The notes below the pieces were generated by a model. It was not told the DNA's origin, searched no databases, and was given only the letters and a program-made list of their open reading frames with translations. Positions 32,687 through 41,141 of a DNA stretch of 64,000 nt are shown one piece after another. Numbering within the stretch: position 1 is the stretch's first letter; the number at the start of each line of letters is the position of its first letter. Source of the DNA: Massilia sp. Root351. GTDB taxonomy: Bacteria; Pseudomonadota; Gammaproteobacteria; Burkholderiales; Burkholderiaceae_D. The position numbers and the translations under genes are program-made. The stretch covers positions 62,001 through 126,000 of the forward strand of contig NZ_LMDJ01000001.1 in NCBI RefSeq assembly GCF_001425045.1. Direction: 5' to 3'.

Positions 32687-34375
32687 TTACAGGATCGACA
32701 GCACTGGGTAGCGGCGCCACTCCGGCTCGGCATGCCGTTTGCCGTTGTGGAAGATGAAGTGCAGCACCGCGTCCTGGTTGCTCAGCAGGGCAGGGTTGGC
32801 CAGCTTCCACGCTTCGAATTTGGCTTTCAGTTCAGGCTCGGTTTCCAGCATGTCCAAAGCCAGGTCTTCGAACACGTAGTCGGAGAAGGCTTCCTTCTTT
32901 TCCAGCACGCTGTTGAAGAAGCCCCAGCGGAAGAAGCTGTCGTGGCCTTGCGGCTCCAGCGTCTCCACCGCATAGCGGGCGTTGTCCTGGTCCAGCGAAA
33001 CGATGTAGTCGCCCACGTTGAGCTGGAAGGCGCCCGTGCGCGCTTCCACTTCCACGCCGTCGTGGAACATGTGGCCCTCGTAGGCGGTGGGGCGCGATTG
33101 CACGGAGGCGATGTGGTAGTACTGCGCCTGCACCGTTTCGGCTTTCTCAACGCGCGTCATCCGCACGCCGTTCCATTGCAGGCGCTCGATGGCTTCGCGC
33201 CACTGCTGCGGCACCACATACGCTTTCGGCGCGCGCACGGTGACGCTGGCGGGGAAGCTGTTGTAGTAGGCGATGTCCTTTTCCCAAGGCTGGCTGCGGT
33301 CATAGGAGAGGCGGGTGTAGTTGCCGATCACGCTGGCGTGGCGCCTGGCGGCGTAGCCCTTGAAGCGGAAGGTGGCGGGATTGCTCTCGTCCATCTGCCA
33401 CATCACCGGCCAGGCGGCCTGCTTGCGGCCCTCGGCCCTGGCCTCGGCGCGCAGGCGCTTGATTTCGGCGCCGTGCCTGACGGTGAAGGCCAGCGTGGTT
33501 TCCACCAGCGCGCGCATGGATTCGTAGCGGTCCGCGAAGGGCTTGAGCATGTGCGTTTCGGGCATGAAGCCGATCACGTGGTGCAGCGCCGCGAAGCCGG
33601 TGGAGAAGCGCGGCACTTCCAGGAATTCGGCGATGCCGTCGTCCGGCGTGTCCTGCACCGGATTGACGTACGGGCAGGTCGGCCAGCCGCGCTGCTCCAT
33701 CTCGGCGTAGATCGCAGGCAGCATGGTGTTGCGCAGGAAGGGGCCGAGGCCGTAACCCAGCTTGTCGGCCTGGGTGTGGATCAGCGTCATGGTATACGGG
33801 TAGTCGGCGCCGTTGGAGGTGTGGGTATCCACCATCACGTCCGGCTGCCACGAGGCGATCAGTTGGTTGAACAGCTTCGCGTTCAGGGTGTCGCACTTGA
33901 CGAAGTCGCGGTTCAGGTCCAGGTGGCGGCTGTTGCCGCGGAAGCCGAACTGCTCCGGGCCGTCCTGGTTCACGCGCGAGGTGTTGGCGCGGTTCAGGCA
34001 GCCGTCCACGTTGTATACGGGGATGAACAGGAACACGGTTTCGCCCAGCGCGGCCAGCTTGGCCGGGTCGTGGCAAAAGTCGCGCACCATGGCCATGCAG
34101 CTGTCCACGCCTTCCGGCTCGCCCGGGTGGATGCCGTTGTTGTTGAAGAAGACGGTGCGGCCGGCGGCCTTGATCTCTTCGCGGCCGAACACGCCGTCCG
34201 CGCTCACCACGCCGCGGTGCACCGGAATGCCGCCGTCCGATACGCCGATCTGCTCGAAGCGCAGCACCTGCGGGAAGCGGCGCGCCAGCTCTTCGTAGAA
34301 GGCGATGCATTCGGTCCAAAGGGTGGTCTGGTTACGGTTGCCCTTTTCGTAGGGCGTGAGCATTTCTGGGTGCAT
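32687..34375 (-). CDS. M14 family zinc carboxypeptidase
   Basis: A 562-residue peptidase with no clear signal peptide. Zinc ligands are in HPGEPEG (near residue 83; His and Glu) and VDTHTSNG (near 183; His), with the likely catalytic glutamate in MPETHML (near 275). The HLDLNRDF block is the substrate-binding arginine region. The C-terminal third has no assigned domain. It is the first gene of a possible M14-FUSC-DMT operon. Substrate peptides unknown. Confidence 0.88.
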   Translation of the reverse strand: MHPEMLTPYEKGNRNQTTLWTECIAFYEELARRFPQVLRFEQIGVSDGGIPVHRGVVSADGVFGREEIKAAGRTVFFNNNGIHPGEPEGVDSCMAMVRDFCHDPAKLAALGETVFLFIPVYNVDGCLNRANTSRVNQDGPEQFGFRGNSRHLDLNRDFVKCDTLNAKLFNQLIASWQPDVMVDTHTSNGADYPYTMTLIHTQADKLGYGLGPFLRNTMLPAIYAEMEQRGWPTCPYVNPVQDTPDDGIAEFLEVPRFSTGFAALHHVIGFMPETHMLKPFADRYESMRALVETTLAFTVRHGAEIKRLRAEARAEGRKQAAWPVMWQMDESNPATFRFKGYAARRHASVIGNYTRLSYDRSQPWEKDIAYYNSFPASVTVRAPKAYVVPQQWREAIERLQWNGVRMTRVEKAETVQAQYYHIASVQSRPTAYEGHMFHDGVEVEARTGAFQLNVGDYIVSLDQDNARYAVETLEPQGHDSFFRWGFFNSVLEKKEAFSDYVFEDLALDMLETEPELKAKFEAWKLANPALLSNQDAVLHFIFHNGKRHAEPEWRRYPVLSIL

Positions 34376-34479
34376 GGCGTCTGGATCTCAGAGGTATGGT
34401 GGTGAAGGCGCGCCGGGTAGGCGCTGGATCAGAGCCGAATTGTAGCACCGGGGCGGTCTTCCCCGCCCCGGCCGCGCGC

Positions 34480-35043
34480 TTACACAGGCGCGTTTTTGTC
34501 CACCCAGGCCGCGTAGGCGGTGATGAACTTGCGCAGCACTTCGCGGGTCTGGTCGTTGTTCACTTTGCCGTCCTCACCCAGCATCTTGGCGGCGCCGCCG
34601 ATATAGGCTTCCGGCGCGGGCATGGTGGCCACGTTGAGCGCCACCAGCGACTGGCGGATGGCATGATTGGCGCCGAAGCCACCCACGCCGCCCGGCGACA
34701 CCGTGACCACGCCGCCGGCCTTGCCGCTCCAGATGCTCTTGCCGGCAGGGCGGGAGCCCACGTCCAGCGCGTTCTTGACCGAGGCCGGCATGGAGCGGTT
34801 GTACTCGGGCGAGACGATCAGCACGCCGTCCACCCTGGCCATGGTGTCGCGGAAGGCGGTCCAGGCGGCGGGCGCCTGGCCTACGTCGTCCAGGTCCTGG
34901 TTGTACAGGGCCAGGCCGCCGATGTCGACGAACTCGAACGCCAGCGAGGCCGGCGCCAGGGCGATCAGCTCGTGGGCGAACTTGCGGTTGATGGAATCCT
35001 TGCGCAGGCTGCCGATCAGGACGGCGATTTTCTTGGTGGTCAT
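34480..35043 (-). CDS. NADPH-dependent FMN reductase
   Basis: A 187-residue flavodoxin-fold protein. The FMN phosphate loop is GSLRKDSINRK (residues 11-21) and the flavin-binding SPEYNRSMPASVKNALD block is near residue 78, as in chromate/quinone reductases (ChrR, YieF). The start at 35043 has AAAGGAAG upstream. It probably reduces quinones or azo compounds and protects against redox stress. Its promoter region holds short palindromes (see 35118-35127 and 35197-35206). Confidence 0.92.
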   Translation of the reverse strand: MTTKKIAVLIGSLRKDSINRKFAHELIALAPASLAFEFVDIGGLALYNQDLDDVGQAPAAWTAFRDTMARVDGVLIVSPEYNRSMPASVKNALDVGSRPAGKSIWSGKAGGVVTVSPGGVGGFGANHAIRQSLVALNVATMPAPEAYIGGAAKMLGEDGKVNNDQTREVLRKFITAYAAWVDKNAPV

Positions 35044-35117
35044 GGGACTTCCTTTCATTGGTGAATATGCAAACCTGACTTTAACGCAAGTGCCGCCCGC
35101 CGGGCGGACGATAAAAA

Positions 35118-35127
35118 TAGCTTGCTA
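35118..35127. promoter_or_regulatory. short palindrome TAGCTTGCTA, possible operator
   Basis: It is the core of the 14-base palindrome AATAGCTTGCTATT in the divergent region between the FMN reductase and the secreted hydrolase. It is followed by AAAT, as is the similar motif at 35197-35206. MarR or HxlR-type repressors bind such sites. Confidence 0.35.
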
Positions 35128-35196
35128 TTAAATCGCGCGCTATATATTATTCATCCCATGCAGCGGCAACAACGTTGCCGGCCTCCCTCAAATAAG

Positions 35197-35206
35197 TAGT
35201 GCACTA
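35197..35206. promoter_or_regulatory. short palindrome TAGTGCACTA, possible operator
   Basis: A perfect ten-base palindrome followed by TTAAAT, resembling the motif 79 bases to the left. It lies 27 bases upstream of the secreted hydrolase start codon. Confidence 0.35.
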
Positions 35207-35232
35207 TTAAATAACCAACGATAGGAAACATC

Positions 35233-36240
35233 ATGCGCACCATCAAAACCCTGATCGCAGCATCCCTGGCCACCCTGATCGCATCGAGCGCCTTCGCCGG
35301 CGCCCTGCCGGGCGTGGAAGCCAAGACCGCCAAGTTCCTGACCGCGCTGGAGGGCGGCCAGCCGCTCGAGACCATGACCCCGGCCGCCGCCCGCGCCGTG
35401 CTGGAAGGCGCGCAGAGGGGCGCCAAGCTGCCCGCAGCCGACGTGTCGCGCAAGACCATCAGCGTGGACGGGGAAGAGATCAAGCTGGTGATCGTGCGTC
35501 CCGCCGGCAGCAAGAGTACGCTGCCCGCCTTCATGTTCTTCCACGGCGGCGGCTGGGTGCTGGGCGACTTCCCCACCCACGAACGCCTGATCCGCGACTT
35601 GGTGTCGGGCTCCGGCGCGGTGGCGGTCTATGTAGACTACACCCGCTCGCCGGAAGCCGGTTACGGCGTGGCCATCAAGCAGGCTTACGCCGCCACCAGG
35701 TGGGTGGCAGCGCACGGCAAGGAGATCCAGGTGGACGGCAGCCGCCTGGCGGTGGCGGGCAACAGCGTGGGCGGCAATATGGCGGCGGTGGTGGCGCTGA
35801 TGTCCAAGGACAAGGGTGAACCGAAGCTGCGCTCGCAGGTGCTGCTGTGGCCAGTGACGGACGCCAATTTTGACACGCCCTCCTACCAGCAATTCGCCGA
35901 CAACCACTTCCTCACCAAAAACATGATGGTCTGGTTCTGGGACAGCTACACCAAGGACGCAGCCCAGCGCAAAGAAATCTACGCGTCGCCGCTGCAAGCC
36001 ACGCTGCCGCAACTGCAAGGCCTGCCGCCAGCCCTGATCCAGACCGCCGAATTCGATGTGCTGCGCGACGAAGGCGAAGCCTATGGCCGCAAGCTGGACG
36101 CCGCCGGAGTGAGCGTCACCACGGTGCGCTACAACGGCATGATCCACGACTTCGGCCTGCTGAACCCACTGACCGGCGTGGACGGCGTGCGCGCGGCGAT
36201 GAGCCAGGCGTCGCAGGAACTGAAAGCGCGCCTGAAGTAA
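35233..36240 (+). CDS. secreted alpha/beta hydrolase, hormone-sensitive-lipase type
   Basis: A 335-residue esterase precursor with a signal peptide ending at SSAFAG. The HSL-family oxyanion motif FFHGGGW lies near residue 100 and the nucleophile in GNSVGG near 177; Asp in EFDVLRDEG and His in GMIHDF complete the triad. It probably hydrolyses small esters in the periplasm or outside. It is divergent from the FMN reductase, sharing a 189-base control region with two short palindromes. Confidence 0.9.
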   Translation: MRTIKTLIAASLATLIASSAFAGALPGVEAKTAKFLTALEGGQPLETMTPAAARAVLEGAQRGAKLPAADVSRKTISVDGEEIKLVIVRPAGSKSTLPAFMFFHGGGWVLGDFPTHERLIRDLVSGSGAVAVYVDYTRSPEAGYGVAIKQAYAATRWVAAHGKEIQVDGSRLAVAGNSVGGNMAAVVALMSKDKGEPKLRSQVLLWPVTDANFDTPSYQQFADNHFLTKNMMVWFWDSYTKDAAQRKEIYASPLQATLPQLQGLPPALIQTAEFDVLRDEGEAYGRKLDAAGVSVTTVRYNGMIHDFGLLNPLTGVDGVRAAMSQASQELKARLK

Positions 36241-36269
36241 GCGCGGCGGTGGTTGTTTAGCCCAGCCGT

Positions 36270-37232
36270 TTAGCCCAGCGCCGGACCCAGGTCTTCGTAG
36301 AGGAACTGGGTCAGCGCTTTGATGCGCGCGGTGTCTTTCAGGTCGCGGTGGGTCAGCACCCACAGGCCGGTGTCGAAGCGCGGATCGGGTCCGGCCACGC
36401 GCTGCAGGCGGCGCTCCGGGTCCGCCAGGTGGCACAGCAGCGGCGCCATGCCGATACCGTCGCGCGCGGCGTCGACCATGGCCAGCAGGCTGTCGACCCG
36501 CATGCGCACCCGCTCGGGCGGCACGTGGCGCGCCAGCCAGCGTGCCTGCTCCAGGTGGGCCAGCGTGTCGTCCAGGCCGATCCAGTCGTGCGCAGCCCAG
36601 TCGTCCGGGCCGATGCCGGTGGCGCCGTTGCCGCTGCCGCCGCCATCGCCGCCGCTGATGCGGCCGGCGCCACCCGCGCCGCCAAGCCCCCGCTTGGCGG
36701 CCGCTTTCAGATAGCTGTGCGAGGCGTAGATGGCGCTCGACAGCGCGCCGAGGCGTCGGCCGACCAAGGTGTCGGGCGGCGAGTTGGACGGGCGCAGCGC
36801 CACGTCGGCCTCGCGTCGGTTCAGGTTCAGGAAGGCGTTGTTGAGCACCAGCTGGAGGCGCACCCCGGGATGGCGCTGCTGGAAGCGCGCCAGGCAGGGC
36901 ATGAGCAGGCTGCGCGCCAGGGTGTCGGTGGTGGTGATGCGAATCTCGCCTTCCAGCTGCTGGTCCTGGCCGGCCACGGCGCTGCGGGCCGAGGCGATCT
37001 GTTCCTCCGCGCCGGCCAATCTGGCCTGCAGCGTTTCGCCGGCCTGCGTCATCGTGTAGCCGGACTGGAAGCGCTCGAACAGCCGCACGCCGAGCGCGCG
37101 TTCCAGGCTGTCCAGCCGGCGCAGCACGGTGGAGTGGTTCACGCCCAGTTCGCGCGCGGCGGCCGACACGCCGCCGCCACGGCCCATGGCGCCGCTCAGG
37201 GCCATGAAGTAGCGCAGGTCTTCCCAATCCAT
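36270..37232 (-). CDS. LysR family transcriptional regulator with glycine-rich insertion
   Basis: A 320-residue LysR protein (start at 37232 chosen by family alignment; 37241 is possible). The HTH is at residues 1-62 and includes an unusual extra GAMGRGGG loop near residue 14-21. The effector domain has a glycine-rich low-complexity insertion at about residues 182-208. Divergent from the GST/SMR genes, which are the likely targets, with direct repeats of TTTTCGCAGAA between them. Confidence 0.9.
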   Translation of the reverse strand: MDWEDLRYFMALSGAMGRGGGVSAAARELGVNHSTVLRRLDSLERALGVRLFERFQSGYTMTQAGETLQARLAGAEEQIASARSAVAGQDQQLEGEIRITTTDTLARSLLMPCLARFQQRHPGVRLQLVLNNAFLNLNRREADVALRPSNSPPDTLVGRRLGALSSAIYASHSYLKAAAKRGLGGAGGAGRISGGDGGGSGNGATGIGPDDWAAHDWIGLDDTLAHLEQARWLARHVPPERVRMRVDSLLAMVDAARDGIGMAPLLCHLADPERRLQRVAGPDPRFDTGLWVLTHRDLKDTARIKALTQFLYEDLGPALG

Positions 37233-37240
37233 GTTATGCA

Positions 37241-37293
37241 TTTTCGCAGAATCATTAAGCAGTTTTTGCCAATTTTAATGCGTTTTCGCAGAA
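37241..37293. promoter_or_regulatory. two direct repeats of TTTTCGCAGAA, likely LysR sites
   Basis: TTTTCGCAGAA occurs at 37241-37251 and again at 37283-37293, 42 bases apart (about four helical turns, same DNA face). Each contains the palindrome TTCGCAGAA (TTC-N3-GAA). They lie in the divergent promoter region of the LysR and GST genes. Confidence 0.5.
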
Positions 37294-37330
37294 CCTATAC
37301 TGGCTCCATCGATTCAACAGGAGCCGCACC

Positions 37331-37945
37331 ATGCTGACGCTGTACACCGCCAACACACCGAACGGCCAGAAGGCCACCATCGCCCTGCAGGAGCTGGAAC
37401 TGCCGCATGAAGTCCGCGTGCTGGACCTGAACGCCGGCCAGCAGCACCAGCCGGACTTCGCCGCCATGAGCCCCAACCACAAGATCCCGCTGCTGGTGGA
37501 CGACGGCCAGGCCATCTTTGAATCCGGCGCCATCCTGATCCACTTGGCCGATAAGGCCGGACGCCTGCTGCCGAAAGACGGCGCGGCGCGCAGCGAAGTG
37601 CTGCAATGGCTGTTCCTGCAGGTGGCAAGCGTGGGGCCGATGCTGGGGCAGCTGTGGTGGTTCCGCCATGGCGCTTGCACCGAACCGCGCAACGAACAGG
37701 CGCTGGAGCGCTACGGCCGCGAAGTGCGCCGTCTTTATGGCGTGTATGAACAGCGGCTGGCGGCCAGCGCCTGGCTGGCGGGCGGCGACTACAGCATTGC
37801 CGACATTGCCACCTGGCCGTGGCTGGCCTCGCACCACGAACTGGGGCTGGACATGGCGGCGTATCCTGCGGTGTCCGCGTGGCTGGAGCGCATTGCGCGC
37901 CGCCCCGCCACGGCGCGCGGCATGGCGCAGGCGCAAGGGGAATGA
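37331..37945 (+). CDS. glutathione S-transferase family protein
   Basis: A 204-residue GST. The N-terminal thioredoxin fold starts MLTLYTANTPNGQKATIAL, the TPNG pattern of the YfcG/YghU (Nu-class) group, and IFESGAILIHLA carries the glutathione-contacting ES pair near residue 60. The C-terminal half is helical. These enzymes act as disulfide-bond or peroxide reductases. The TGA is followed one base later by the SMR start, so the two genes form an operon. Confidence 0.9.
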   Translation: MLTLYTANTPNGQKATIALQELELPHEVRVLDLNAGQQHQPDFAAMSPNHKIPLLVDDGQAIFESGAILIHLADKAGRLLPKDGAARSEVLQWLFLQVASVGPMLGQLWWFRHGACTEPRNEQALERYGREVRRLYGVYEQRLAASAWLAGGDYSIADIATWPWLASHHELGLDMAAYPAVSAWLERIARRPATARGMAQAQGE

Positions 37946-37946
37946 C

Positions 37947-38264
37947 ATGGCCTGGACGATATTGCTGGCCGCCGCACTGGTAGACATCGCGATGGCGGTG
38001 GCCCTCAAATACGCCGAAGGCTGGACCCGTTTCTGGCCCAGCGTGGCGGGCCTGGTGTTCGCCAACGGCGCCATAGCGCTGCTGACGATCTCGCTCAAGC
38101 ACCTGCCGGTGGGCACCGCCTTTGCCGTGTTTACCGGCCTGGGCGCGGCCGGCGCCGCGCTGATCGGCATCGCCGCCTTCGGCGAAAGCGCCAGCCCCCT
38201 GCGCCTGCTGCTGATCGCCGCCATCATCGCCTGCATCGCCGGCCTGAAACTGGCGCCGGCCTGA
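37947..38264 (+). CDS. SMR family small multidrug/guanidinium exporter-like protein
   Basis: A 105-residue protein with four membrane helices; the KYAEGWTRFWPS motif after helix 1 is typical of SugE/Gdx-type SMR proteins. The essential membrane glutamate of helix 1 (EmrE Glu14) is replaced by Asp13 here (AALVDIAM), so coupling may be altered. It lies one base after the GST gene. Substrate unknown. Confidence 0.85.
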   Translation: MAWTILLAAALVDIAMAVALKYAEGWTRFWPSVAGLVFANGAIALLTISLKHLPVGTAFAVFTGLGAAGAALIGIAAFGESASPLRLLLIAAIIACIAGLKLAPA

Positions 38265-38274
38265 TCGGAGAGGC

Positions 38275-38311
38275 GAAAAAAAGCCACGCGGGCAGTCGGG
38301 CGCGCGTGGCT
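38275..38311 (-). terminator. intrinsic terminator after the S46 peptidase gene
   Basis: On the minus strand AGCCACGCG and CGCGTGGCT form a nine-pair stem followed by seven T. It also follows the SMR gene on the plus strand, where fewer T follow. Confidence 0.8.
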
Positions 38312-38355
38312 TTCAAAAGGGCGGGGAGTGACCGCCCGGGGTTAGACGCCGATGT

Positions 38356-40512
38356 TTACTCGGCGCCCATTTCTTTCAACAGGTTGTCGGCCTTGTCCAC
38401 GTGCTTCATGTTCCACAGCATGTAGCGCAGGTCGACCTGGATGTCGCGCGTGTTGGCGTTGTTGAAGTCCCAGTCGGAAATGATTGAGTCCAGCGTGCCG
38501 TCGAAGGCCAGGCCGATGAACTCGCCCTTGGCGTTCAGCGCGGCCGAACCGGAGTTGCCGCCGGTGATGTCCAGCGTGGCCAGGTAGTTCACCGGTACCG
38601 ATTTCAGCACAGGGTCGACGTATTTGCCGAAGTCCTTGTTCTTGATCGCGTCCAGCTGCGCTTTCGGTGCGTTGAACTCGCCCGTGCCGGTGGCTTTGGC
38701 GGCCACGCCCTTGACGGTGGTGAACGCGGTCCAGGCGGTGCCGTCGGCGGTGCCCCATGGGCGGCCGGCGATCTTGCCGAAGGTCACGCGCAGGGTGCTG
38801 TTGGCGTCGGGGTAGACGGCCTGGCCCTTGGTCTTCATGTAGGCGATCTTGGCCTTCATGTAGCTCGAGTAGGCCTGCTGCAGGCTGCCCGCCAGTTCTT
38901 CCTCTTCCGCTTCTTCCTTCATGGCCACGTCGTACATTGCGACGGCGGCCTTGATGAAGCTGTCGTTGGCGGCCTGGAAGTCGGCCGGCTTCTTGCCCAG
39001 CCATGCCTTGCGCTCGGCGGCGTCGCCCAGCTTGCTGCCGGCGTACAGCTTGTCGATCACGCCTTTCAGCGCGGCCGCGTCCATGCCGTCGACGATGCCG
39101 ATGGCGGCGTCCCAGTTGGCGTTGCGCTCTGCCTTCGGCATGGCGGCGTACTTGGCCAGGTGGTGCAGCACCAGCGCCTTGTCGACCTTTTCGTCGTAGT
39201 TGCGCACCAGTGCCGCCACCGAAGCTTCAATGCGCTTCAGGTCGCGTTCCTGGTAGCCGGCCTTGCGCTCCACGTCCGGCTTTTGCGATTCATTGGCCAG
39301 GCGGTACAGCGTGCGCGCGGTGTTCAGCAGGCGCGGCTGCGAGTAGCTCAGTTCGAACTCGCGCTTGACGTTGGCGTCGCGCTTGGCGATCAGCTCTTCC
39401 ACCTGCGCGATGCCGGCCGCGTATTCGGCCTTGCGCTTGGCGTCGCTGTTGACCCACGCTTTCAGCTCTTCATGCTCGCGCGTCTTGCGGGCCAGGAAAT
39501 CGCTGCCAGCGTAGGAGTCCAGCATGCCCTGGCGGTTCTTGTAGTAGTTGTTGACGTTGGCAACCTGGCCGGCGTACTTCAGCGCGGCATCCTTGTTGTC
39601 CTTGGTCTCGGCGGCGATGATGGCCAGGTTGTCGCCCGACGCCTTCACGAACTGCGGATAGTTCCAGCCGAAGGTGAAGTCCACTTCCGACGGCAGGCGG
39701 TGGCGGTTGGTGCGGCCGGGGTAGCCGGCCACCATGATGAAGTCGCCTTCCTTCACGCCTTCCTTGGCCAGCTTCAGCACGTGCTTCGGCACGTAAGGCA
39801 CGTTGTCCTTGCTGAAGTCGGCGGCCTTGCCGTCCTTGCTCACATAGGCGCGGTAGAAGCCGTAGTCGCCGGTGTGGCGCGGCCACATCCAGTTATCCGT
39901 GTCGCCGCCAAACTTGCCCACGCCTTCAGGCGGCGCGTGCACCAGGCGCACGTCGCGGATTTCCAGCTGTTTGATCTTGTAGTATTCCAGGCTGCCATAG
40001 TAGGCCGACACGGTGCAGCGGTGGCCCGGATCCTTTTCGCACTCGGCCACCATGGCCTTCTGGTTCTTTTCGATCGCGTCGCTGCGCTTCTTGCCGTTCA
40101 GCCTGGCCACTTCCGGGGTGATGATCTTGGACGTCACGTCCAGCACCTCGGTGGTCACGAAGATGCGCGTGCCCGGCGTGGCCGGCACTTCGTCGGCGAA
40201 GGTCTTGGCCAGGAAACCGTTGGCCAGCAGGTCGTTCTGCGGCGTGGAGTTGTGCGCCACGCTGTTGTACACGCAGTGGTGGTTGGTGGCAACCAGGCCT
40301 TGCGGCGACACGAAGGAGGCCGAGCAGCCGCCCAGGCTGACGATGGCGCCCATCGGGAACTCGGTCAGCTGGGTCAGTTTGGACGGGTCCAGCTTCAGGC
40401 CGGCGGCTTTCAGTTGCTTAGCTACTTGTGGCAGCTGTTGCGGCATCCACATGCCTTCATCGGCGTGGGCTGCGGTGCTCAGGATGGCGAGCGCGATCAG
40501 GGTTTTGTTCAT
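38356..40512 (-). CDS. S46 family dipeptidyl peptidase, DPP7-like
   Basis: A 718-residue exported serine peptidase that removes dipeptides from protein fragments in the periplasm. Signal peptide ends near residue 16-18 (AAHA). The chymotrypsin-like catalytic His is in ATNHHC (H79), Asp in the GDTDNWMWPRHTGDY region and Ser in GGNSGS. In the position 18 residues after the Ser, which separates DPP7 (Gly) from DPP11 (Arg), a Gly is seen (FDG), so a preference for hydrophobic rather than acidic P1 residues is predicted. A GTG at 40524 is an alternative start. Confidence 0.9.
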   Translation of the reverse strand: MNKTLIALAILSTAAHADEGMWMPQQLPQVAKQLKAAGLKLDPSKLTQLTEFPMGAIVSLGGCSASFVSPQGLVATNHHCVYNSVAHNSTPQNDLLANGFLAKTFADEVPATPGTRIFVTTEVLDVTSKIITPEVARLNGKKRSDAIEKNQKAMVAECEKDPGHRCTVSAYYGSLEYYKIKQLEIRDVRLVHAPPEGVGKFGGDTDNWMWPRHTGDYGFYRAYVSKDGKAADFSKDNVPYVPKHVLKLAKEGVKEGDFIMVAGYPGRTNRHRLPSEVDFTFGWNYPQFVKASGDNLAIIAAETKDNKDAALKYAGQVANVNNYYKNRQGMLDSYAGSDFLARKTREHEELKAWVNSDAKRKAEYAAGIAQVEELIAKRDANVKREFELSYSQPRLLNTARTLYRLANESQKPDVERKAGYQERDLKRIEASVAALVRNYDEKVDKALVLHHLAKYAAMPKAERNANWDAAIGIVDGMDAAALKGVIDKLYAGSKLGDAAERKAWLGKKPADFQAANDSFIKAAVAMYDVAMKEEAEEEELAGSLQQAYSSYMKAKIAYMKTKGQAVYPDANSTLRVTFGKIAGRPWGTADGTAWTAFTTVKGVAAKATGTGEFNAPKAQLDAIKNKDFGKYVDPVLKSVPVNYLATLDITGGNSGSAALNAKGEFIGLAFDGTLDSIISDWDFNNANTRDIQVDLRYMLWNMKHVDKADNLLKEMGAE

Positions 40513-40597
40513 TGAATAGGACACTCAAGGGCGGAAAAATGCCGAGTATCCTTATGGCGTTCAATTACGTCAACGATATTCTTGGTTGCTGTGCACA

Positions 40598-40625
40598 AAA
40601 AGCCAACGCTGGGCGTTGGCTTTTC
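40598..40625. terminator. bidirectional intrinsic terminator
   Basis: AGCCAACGC and GCGTTGGCT form a nine-pair stem with a three-base loop. T runs follow on both strands; it ends the GlsB-like gene on the minus strand. Confidence 0.8.
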
Positions 40626-40657
40626 GATAATGATTTACCGGCGGGGCAGGGCGCTAG

Positions 40658-40927
40658 CTAGCGCAAGCGGCCCCGGAATATCAGGTTGACGATACCCAGC
40701 AGGATAACCGCACCCAGGAAGGAAACCAGCAGCGACAGCGCGCTGAAATCGTCCGCGTTGATGGTGGAAACGCCGAACAGCGGCGAGAGCAGCCAACCGC
40801 CCAGCAGCGCGCCTACGATACCGACCACCATGTTCAGCAGGATGCCTTGCTGCGCGTCGGTTTTCATGACCATGCTGGCAAGCCAGCCGATGATGCCGCC
40901 AATTACGATCCAGATGATAAAGTTCAT
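40658..40927 (-). CDS. GlsB/YeaQ/YmgE family stress response membrane protein
   Basis: An 89-residue transglycosylase-associated-family membrane protein with the typical GGIIGWLASMVMK start and three hydrophobic segments, GIVGALLGGWLL in the middle. These proteins are induced by stress and their role is unknown. Monocistronic, ending in a bidirectional terminator. Confidence 0.9.
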   Translation of the reverse strand: MNFIIWIVIGGIIGWLASMVMKTDAQQGILLNMVVGIVGALLGGWLLSPLFGVSTINADDFSALSLLVSFLGAVILLGIVNLIFRGRLR

Positions 40928-41141
40928 GTCGATTCCCCTTCACAGTTGACAGACAGGCCAACCCGGCCGGGTGGCCCTTGGGACTATTCTCGGCGGGAAG
41001 AGGGGGGCAGTCCGTGCGCCAGCGTACGCTGGCCGCTTACATTTGATTACTCTGGAAACATTTTTCCAACAGCCCGATCCGTTTTTGGCGCGTTATCACC
41101 GGTATCGGCGCCATTGTGCGTCTATCCTACGGAGAACAAAA

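Noticed and set aside
35188..37227. Open frame of 679 codons on the minus strand
   Set aside because: It spans the secreted hydrolase gene antisense and the LysR gene out of frame; both real genes have strong family motifs.
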